Shown here in pieces: positions 23,556 to 27,317 of a DNA stretch of 27,317 nt. The position numbers and the translations under genes are program-made. Location: positions 1 through 27,317 of IMG/VR virus record IMGVR_UViG_3300021962_000524, one strand, 5' to 3'. The DNA is from a virus. The notes beneath the pieces were generated by a model. The model searched no databases and was not told the origin of the DNA. It worked only from the letters and a program-made list of their open reading frames with translations. How positions within the stretch are numbered: position 1 is the first letter of the stretch; every line of letters starts with the position of its first letter.

Positions 23556-24034
23556 GGAATGGCTGGTATCTTAAACTCGAATGACAACAGGCGTCTAGGA
23601 CCACTGACATGAGTAGCTCTGTGCAAGAATTTTTTGTCTTGGTTCAACCATACAAATTGATTCTTCTTTGGATAGATTTTAAACTCTTCAGAAGGTGTTT
23701 TGATCTCAATAGAGTTACCGTAGGTCTCCCCATCGTCTAGATATATTAAGAAATTGCTGTTGAACTCTGCACAGTTATCATTATGCCAGTCTTTAGATAG
23801 ACTATCCACGCCGGTCCACATACAGCTTCGCGCAATGGTGTATTCACTAAATAGAGGTGACACATAAGTATTGCTGATGAATGAGTGTAGTGCATTTAGC
23901 AAGTTTACTGCTTCAGGGTCTATCTCAGAATCACCATCGTTGCAATCAGCAAACTGGAATCTCTTAAACAAAAAAGCCAAATCAGACTGCATAATACCAG
24001 TCGCGAATCCATTCAATAAAAAGTTCTCAAGCAT
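23552..24034 (-). CDS. 2OG-Fe(II) oxygenase-like protein, paralogue of the 20298-20819 product
   Basis: Protein of 160 aa. Ligands line up as His84-x-Asp86 in KDWHNDNC, distal His138 in FLHRATH and Arg147/Arg148 in GPRRLLSF. The match to the 173-aa oxygenase runs through most of its length (W-x-G-V-D, WH-x-D, YP, HRA, RR, SF-x-F), so the pair arose by duplication and may act on different sites of one substrate. AGGT lies about six bases before the ATG. It follows the 388-aa gene with a two-base gap and overlaps the next radical SAM gene. Confidence 0.82.
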   Translation of the reverse strand: MLENFLLNGFATGIMQSDLAFLFKRFQFADCNDGDSEIDPEAVNLLNALHSFISNTYVSPLFSEYTIARSCMWTGVDSLSKDWHNDNCAEFNSNFLIYLDDGETYGNSIEIKTPSEEFKIYPKKNQFVWLNQDKKFLHRATHVSGPRRLLSFEFKIPAIP

Positions 24035-24036
24035 TA

Positions 24037-25203
24037 TTAACCTAACGTATATTTAAGAAGGAGTTCTTTATTTTGGTGGTTCTGTAGGATAAAGTCAACG
24101 AAGTATGTATTGACAGATCCTAGGTCGATAGCATAGAATGCACCGGCAGCATGATTGTGATGGTGCAGTTCATAATCGATAACTTTCTGCATATCCGCAA
24201 CACTAATGACATCACCATTAGCAAAGAATGGAATAAAATCTAGCTTATCTATTTCAGATCTCAGTATAGTATACCATTGCTCATCAGTCCAAACTGTGCC
24301 GGTTACAATACTATACTGCCTTAGAACAGAAATGTCAACTGCTGTAATATTTTGCAAGTTGATATTGCCAGCAGCAGATGGTGCAGACATAGACGTCTTT
24401 GTGTTACCCCAAATGGATGGACGACACATTACTTCGATCATTGGAGCTGGATCGTTTGGCATATCATAAAAATTATCAAACGTATATGGTCCGTTTTGAA
24501 CTTGCAGTAGCTGTTGAAACAGTGGTTTTTGGAAGTGTACAAGCAAAATTTCTTTATGTTCGTATAGAAACTTTTCAATATCTTTCTTGATAAGTGGAGA
24601 CATACAAAAAGCTAATTCTTCAGCATATCTGCCATCGTAAAGATAAGACGCTAATAGGAACTCAACTCTAAGTTTTGATTTCACAGAATCGATGAATTGT
24701 TTATAGTCAGATCTGATTTCTGCGTCTGCTTCCCAACAAGTTGTGAATAGCGCTTCTTCTAAAGCCCAAGTCTCAGAAACACTATTTGCGAATCGCTGTG
24801 TAGCTGACATACGGCTGTTGATAAAGTTCTTTTCTTTGAACATATGTGATTTAAAAAACTTCCATCCATCTGTAGTAGTAGCATTAGGCAAAAGCAATTT
24901 AAGCCATTTACTAGCTAGTTTGTAGTATGATTCAAAATCACAGTAAATGTATACAGGGCGGTTACTTTCATCACCGCACTCTTTTACTGCAATCAACATA
25001 TCTAAAAACGATGAGTATGGTGCGCTTTCGCCAAATAGATTATCAACAGATTTAACGGTAGCTAAAACACTACCATAAAACACAACTTTCAGGTCAGTTA
25101 AAATCTCATTACCACCGTGTTCAGACGACACGATAATTCGATCATAACTCATATTAATTTTTTCATCAAAATCTATATAGACTTTATTAAACAGGTGAAA
25201 CAT
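24037..25203 (-). CDS. unidentified 388-aa protein, related to the 236-aa neighbour
   Basis: I do not recognise a family. The first 100 residues alternate strands and helices, then a mainly helical middle and a separate C-terminal part (about 275-388) containing a His-rich ELHHHNHAAG at 345-354. Three segments resemble the 236-aa protein just upstream: residues 83-129 with its 50-96 (both ending MF or IF, then KN), 145-168 with its 112-137 (W, LE, LF, C, DY), and a P-M-to-W-G stretch near 252-266. So the two look like divergent tandem duplicates, this one with an extra C-terminal domain. The ATG at 25203 has GGAG nine bases upstream and overlaps the previous gene by 17 bases. A role in substrate recognition is possible, not shown. 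Confidence 0.72.
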   Translation of the reverse strand: MFHLFNKVYIDFDEKINMSYDRIIVSSEHGGNEILTDLKVVFYGSVLATVKSVDNLFGESAPYSSFLDMLIAVKECGDESNRPVYIYCDFESYYKLASKWLKLLLPNATTTDGWKFFKSHMFKEKNFINSRMSATQRFANSVSETWALEEALFTTCWEADAEIRSDYKQFIDSVKSKLRVEFLLASYLYDGRYAEELAFCMSPLIKKDIEKFLYEHKEILLVHFQKPLFQQLLQVQNGPYTFDNFYDMPNDPAPMIEVMCRPSIWGNTKTSMSAPSAAGNINLQNITAVDISVLRQYSIVTGTVWTDEQWYTILRSEIDKLDFIPFFANGDVISVADMQKVIDYELHHHNHAAGAFYAIDLGSVNTYFVDFILQNHQNKELLLKYTLG

Positions 25204-25897
25204 CGACTACTTCTCCGATTGATTTTATCTTTGCATCTATATAATCTTGGTTTTCAAAGCCACCAGTAACGATTCCCCAAGTAAGAAGAAACATCGGGTT
25301 ATTCTCATTTGCCCAATACGAATATAAGTTTTTTCCTTTAAACATATATTCATTAAAGTATTTAGAGTAGTATATAAGATCAGACTCATTAACACCTTCG
25401 AAAAAGGTATAGAAATTTTGATGCTTCAGCAGACTGACAAAGTTGATACCTTCTGTACTATTAGTATCATCTTCTTTTTGTGCGCGAACATAATCTTTGA
25501 GTGTCTCGTCATTTACACAGAATATATTGAAGAGTACAAGCGATTCTAATTTTTGAATCCATTGATCAAGCATACCAGAAAATTTATCAATAATCTCTGG
25601 TGTGAATTGTGGCTTAAGATTCTTTCGTTGAAAGATCATGTCAATTACTCTTGACTCTAACGATTCAATGTTTACAATGTGATTAAACTTGAGATATGCT
25701 TCAACCATTTCAAATAACGATTCATCATTATCGTATATGATATCGCAAGGTATATCTAGATTACCGAGATATGTTAATAGTTTTTCACCTTTCAGATCTG
25801 ATGTACCATAATCGATTAAGTACTTAGTATCTTTGTCTTGAAAATACACTTTCAGGTCTTCTAAACCGATAGGGGCTTTGGTGTAAATGACACTCAT
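25187..25897 (-). CDS. unidentified 236-aa protein directly after the Cys/His-tailed gene
   Basis: No family recognised. It begins with a small alpha/beta-like part (VIYTKAPIGLEDLKVYF, then KYLIDYGTSDL) and continues as helices. It is similar in pattern to the 388-aa product downstream. I place the start at the ATG at 25897 because GGAG, which overlaps the last codons of the 204-aa gene, lies eight bases upstream; an upstream start at 25915 would be inside that gene. Immediate adjacency to the presumed substrate gene suggests that it handles or binds the substrate. Confidence 0.75.
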   Translation of the reverse strand: MSVIYTKAPIGLEDLKVYFQDKDTKYLIDYGTSDLKGEKLLTYLGNLDIPCDIIYDNDESLFEMVEAYLKFNHIVNIESLESRVIDMIFQRKNLKPQFTPEIIDKFSGMLDQWIQKLESLVLFNIFCVNDETLKDYVRAQKEDDTNSTEGINFVSLLKHQNFYTFFEGVNESDLIYYSKYFNEYMFKGKNLYSYWANENNPMFLLTWGIVTGGFENQDYIDAKIKSIGEVVDVSPV

Positions 25898-25901
25898 AAT
25901 A

Positions 25902-26516
25902 TTATCTCCGACCACGCGAGCTGTGGCAATTGCTGTGACATGATGCGTGACATACTGTAACTTGCTGTAGTTGTACAGTATCCCTAGCAGTAGTATATGC
26001 AGTTCGCAAATTCGTAAAAAATGTTTCTAAATTCAAAGTATTAATATCACTATCAGTAGCTATACCAGTTGACGCAGTCGCGCCTAAAGTTTGCAGATAT
26101 GTTGTGCTAAGATTTGCTTTACCAGTGACGTCAATAATGTTTCCAGGACCCTGACCAGTAATCGGGCCAGCATCGACTCTAGTACCAGCACCGACGGTAT
26201 TGCCAGCTCCACTAATCGTTAATACTGCTCTGAGGTTTCTAATTCGAGTATATGCGGTAGTTTCTGCACGCAACACACTTACGATTGTTGCAGCAGTAAT
26301 AAGTGATCCAGTACCTCCTAAGTTTGTTCCAGTGATACCGATCGTTTTACCCGTTGTCGAGCCACCCCATATGTTTGGGAAATACGATGAATAAGTTGGT
26401 GCGAATGGGTTAGCATTATCAGCATATATAATACTAGCATTTGCAGTTGCAACAACATAGTCAGCGAAACGGTCTACTACGTTTTGGTCATTTATGTTAT
26501 TTGTTAAAGTAGCCAT
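25902..26516 (-). CDS. candidate modified-peptide precursor with C-terminal Cys-His-x-x repeat
   Basis: Protein of 204 aa. Residues 1-180 contain no cysteine or histidine and are rich in Gly, Thr and Ala, with an aromatic patch PTYSSYFPNIWGG at 40-52; this resembles a phage structural or fibre-type protein more than an enzyme. A helix-like segment (about 160-186) leads into the tail, where Cys189-His190, Cys193-His194 and Cys197-His198 repeat every four residues, ending SSRGRR. All Cys and His of the protein lie in this tail. Surrounded by radical SAM and 2OG enzymes, it is the natural candidate substrate: long leader or carrier domain plus short core. Alternatives are a metal-binding tail. 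It begins two bases after a radical SAM/SPASM gene; the Shine-Dalgarno sequence is weak (GGAA). Confidence 0.75.
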   Translation of the reverse strand: MATLTNNINDQNVVDRFADYVVATANASIIYADNANPFAPTYSSYFPNIWGGSTTGKTIGITGTNLGGTGSLITAATIVSVLRAETTAYTRIRNLRAVLTISGAGNTVGAGTRVDAGPITGQGPGNIIDVTGKANLSTTYLQTLGATASTGIATDSDINTLNLETFFTNLRTAYTTARDTVQLQQVTVCHASCHSNCHSSRGRR

Positions 26517-26518
26517 AC

Positions 26519-27317
26519 TTATTCCATCTTAGCCAATAATTTCATCAGACTCTTCGGAGCTCCACATATGTCATCTTGCCATTCTAACTGATGGCAATCG
26601 CCATTACAATACTGAAAGACTGGGCATGTGTAGCACTTAGGGTTTCTGCTTCGTTCTTCTACAATACTACGAAGCCTTCTTGGACTATTTATAATGGCGC
26701 TAACAGTGTCGTCTATTGATCCATAATGAAACTCTGGTGCAGCATTAGGACAACCAGATATTGTGCCATCCGCGTTTATTGTGAAAATCTTTTCTTCACA
26801 ATCTCTACAGAAAGTTCCAGCACAAGTGTACCCCTTTTCAAACTTAGAATATATGTTCTCTAAAGATTCGTTATCAAACCAATTGCGAGCCTGATAATGT
26901 TCGGAGTCGAGGTGTAGGTCTACAAACCACTTATTAAGCTCTATATTAGTTGGGAAAATGTGTGGAAACATCTTAGCTGATCCGTTACTTGTTAACCGCT
27001 CAAACGATACTTCTTGAACTCCAAGTCTACGAATCCATCGCAGTAACGTGATCGGCTTATAAGAGATCGTATCTCGAGTGACGCTTATAAACAACTTGAC
27101 GTGAATGCCTTCGGCTAGCAAGGTCTTAACGTTAGAATGCCACAACTTATATTGCTTGTTATTAGTGAACCGAATCTTAGGATCCCAGGATGTGCCAATC
27201 CTACCACCAAGTTCATTTTTTATAAACTCTATCTGATCCTGTTTTAACTTGTATGTTAAATTGGTCGTTGCTCCGAATGATTGATTAGTTGATAAATCTT
27301 TGCATCGGTCTACAACC
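26519..27317 (-). CDS. radical SAM/SPASM protein (N-terminus beyond the window)
   Basis: The frame is open from the stop at 26519 to the window edge (265 codons visible), so the apparent TTG start at 27145 is not needed; upstream codons continue in frame with SWDPKIRFTNN, a conserved-type segment of SPASM-family radical SAM proteins. The core CX3CX2C motif must lie outside the window. The visible C-terminal SPASM domain shows CAGTFCRDC, then a Gly-Cys pair in DGTISGCPNA, and CYTCPVFQYCNGDC with a later Cys, the usual two-cluster ligand order. Peptide-maturing enzymes carry this domain. It lies two bases upstream of the Cys/His-tailed gene, the typical neighbour of a RiPP precursor. Confidence 0.88.
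   Translation of the reverse strand, partial: VVDRCKDLSTNQSFGATTNLTYKLKQDQIEFIKNELGGRIGTSWDPKIRFTNNKQYKLWHSNVKTLLAEGIHVKLFISVTRDTISYKPITLLRWIRRLGVQEVSFERLTSNGSAKMFPHIFPTNIELNKWFVDLHLDSEHYQARNWFDNESLENIYSKFEKGYTCAGTFCRDCEEKIFTINADGTISGCPNAAPEFHYGSIDDTVSAIINSPRRLRSIVEERSRNPKCYTCPVFQYCNGDCHQLEWQDDICGAPKSLMKLLAKME
26686..26693 (-). promoter_or_regulatory. possible internal late promoter TATAAATA before the 204-aa gene
   Basis: Exact late octamer on the minus strand inside the partial radical SAM gene, about 170 bases upstream of the 204-aa gene. Its placement could boost the substrate over the enzymes, but similar octamers also occur inside uvsW (270-277) and the 336-aa gene (22859-22866), so chance is a real option. 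Confidence 0.3.

Noticed and set aside
25904-25949. Cys/His tail of the 204-aa protein as a heme-binding site
   Set aside because: The heme c motif is CxxCH; here the pattern is CHxxCHxxCH with three residues between cysteines, so CxxCH does not occur.
26519-27145. Complete 208-aa protein starting at a TTG
   Set aside because: The frame stays open to the window edge and upstream codons encode conserved-type SPASM-family sequence, so the gene is larger and partial.
17131-27317. Radical SAM genes as part of queuosine, lipoate or nucleotide metabolism
   Set aside because: None shows the domain order of QueE, LipA or anaerobic ribonucleotide reductase activase, no partner genes of these pathways are present, and several carry SPASM-like cysteines typical of peptide modification.

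Overview
This window is a piece of the genome of a T4-superfamily myovirus (contractile-tailed, head-and-tail dsDNA phage). Every gene I support lies on the minus strand, so the genome reads from high to low coordinates. The order gp13-gp14-gp15-gp16-gp17-gp18-gp19-gp20-(core proteins)-gp21-gp22-gp23, followed by UvsY and UvsW, is the conserved T4-like neck/terminase/tail/head module. Several proteins are shorter than in T4 (capsid about 422 aa, sheath about 525 aa), as in many marine T4-like phages. The host cannot be named from the sequence. There are no tRNA genes, CRISPR arrays or insertion sequences, and no gap over 300 bases without a gene; the largest is about 120 bases after gp23.

Region 1 (1-1971): recombination genes uvsW and uvsY behind a sigma70-like promoter, with the first codons of another gene at the window edge. 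Region 2 (1968-12749): head and tail genes, many preceded by a T4-type late promoter TATAAATA. It holds a tail-tube-fold protein, the capsid gene with a strong terminator, the scaffold, the prohead protease, a small protein, two repeat-rich core proteins, the portal, the tube and the sheath. The large core protein (829 aa) is studded with Leu/Ile-Asp-Glu sites that fit the cleavage rule of the neighbouring prohead protease, so it looks like a polyprotein cut inside the prohead. Region 3 (12760-17111): terminase subunits, sheath terminator and neck proteins.

Region 4 (17131 to the window edge at 27317) is the unusual part. It is about 10 kb of tightly packed, often overlapping genes directly upstream of gp13. 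They encode five radical SAM proteins (one with a B12-binding-type N-terminus, one cut by the window edge), three 2-oxoglutarate/Fe(II)-type oxygenases, two related proteins of unknown function, two small unknown proteins, and a 204-aa protein. All three cysteines and all three histidines of that 204-aa protein sit in its last 16 residues as a Cys-His-x-x repeat (x3) ending in Arg-Gly-Arg-Arg.

My reading is that region 4 is a phage-encoded post-translational modification (RiPP-like) system. The 204-aa protein would be the substrate, its Cys/His tail the modified core, and the radical SAM, B12 and 2OG enzymes the modifiers. Because the block sits where T4 carries whisker and short-tail-fibre genes, the substrate could itself be a virion protein that displays a modified peptide. 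The enzyme families and the tail repeat are visible in the sequence; the pathway and the virion role are inference.
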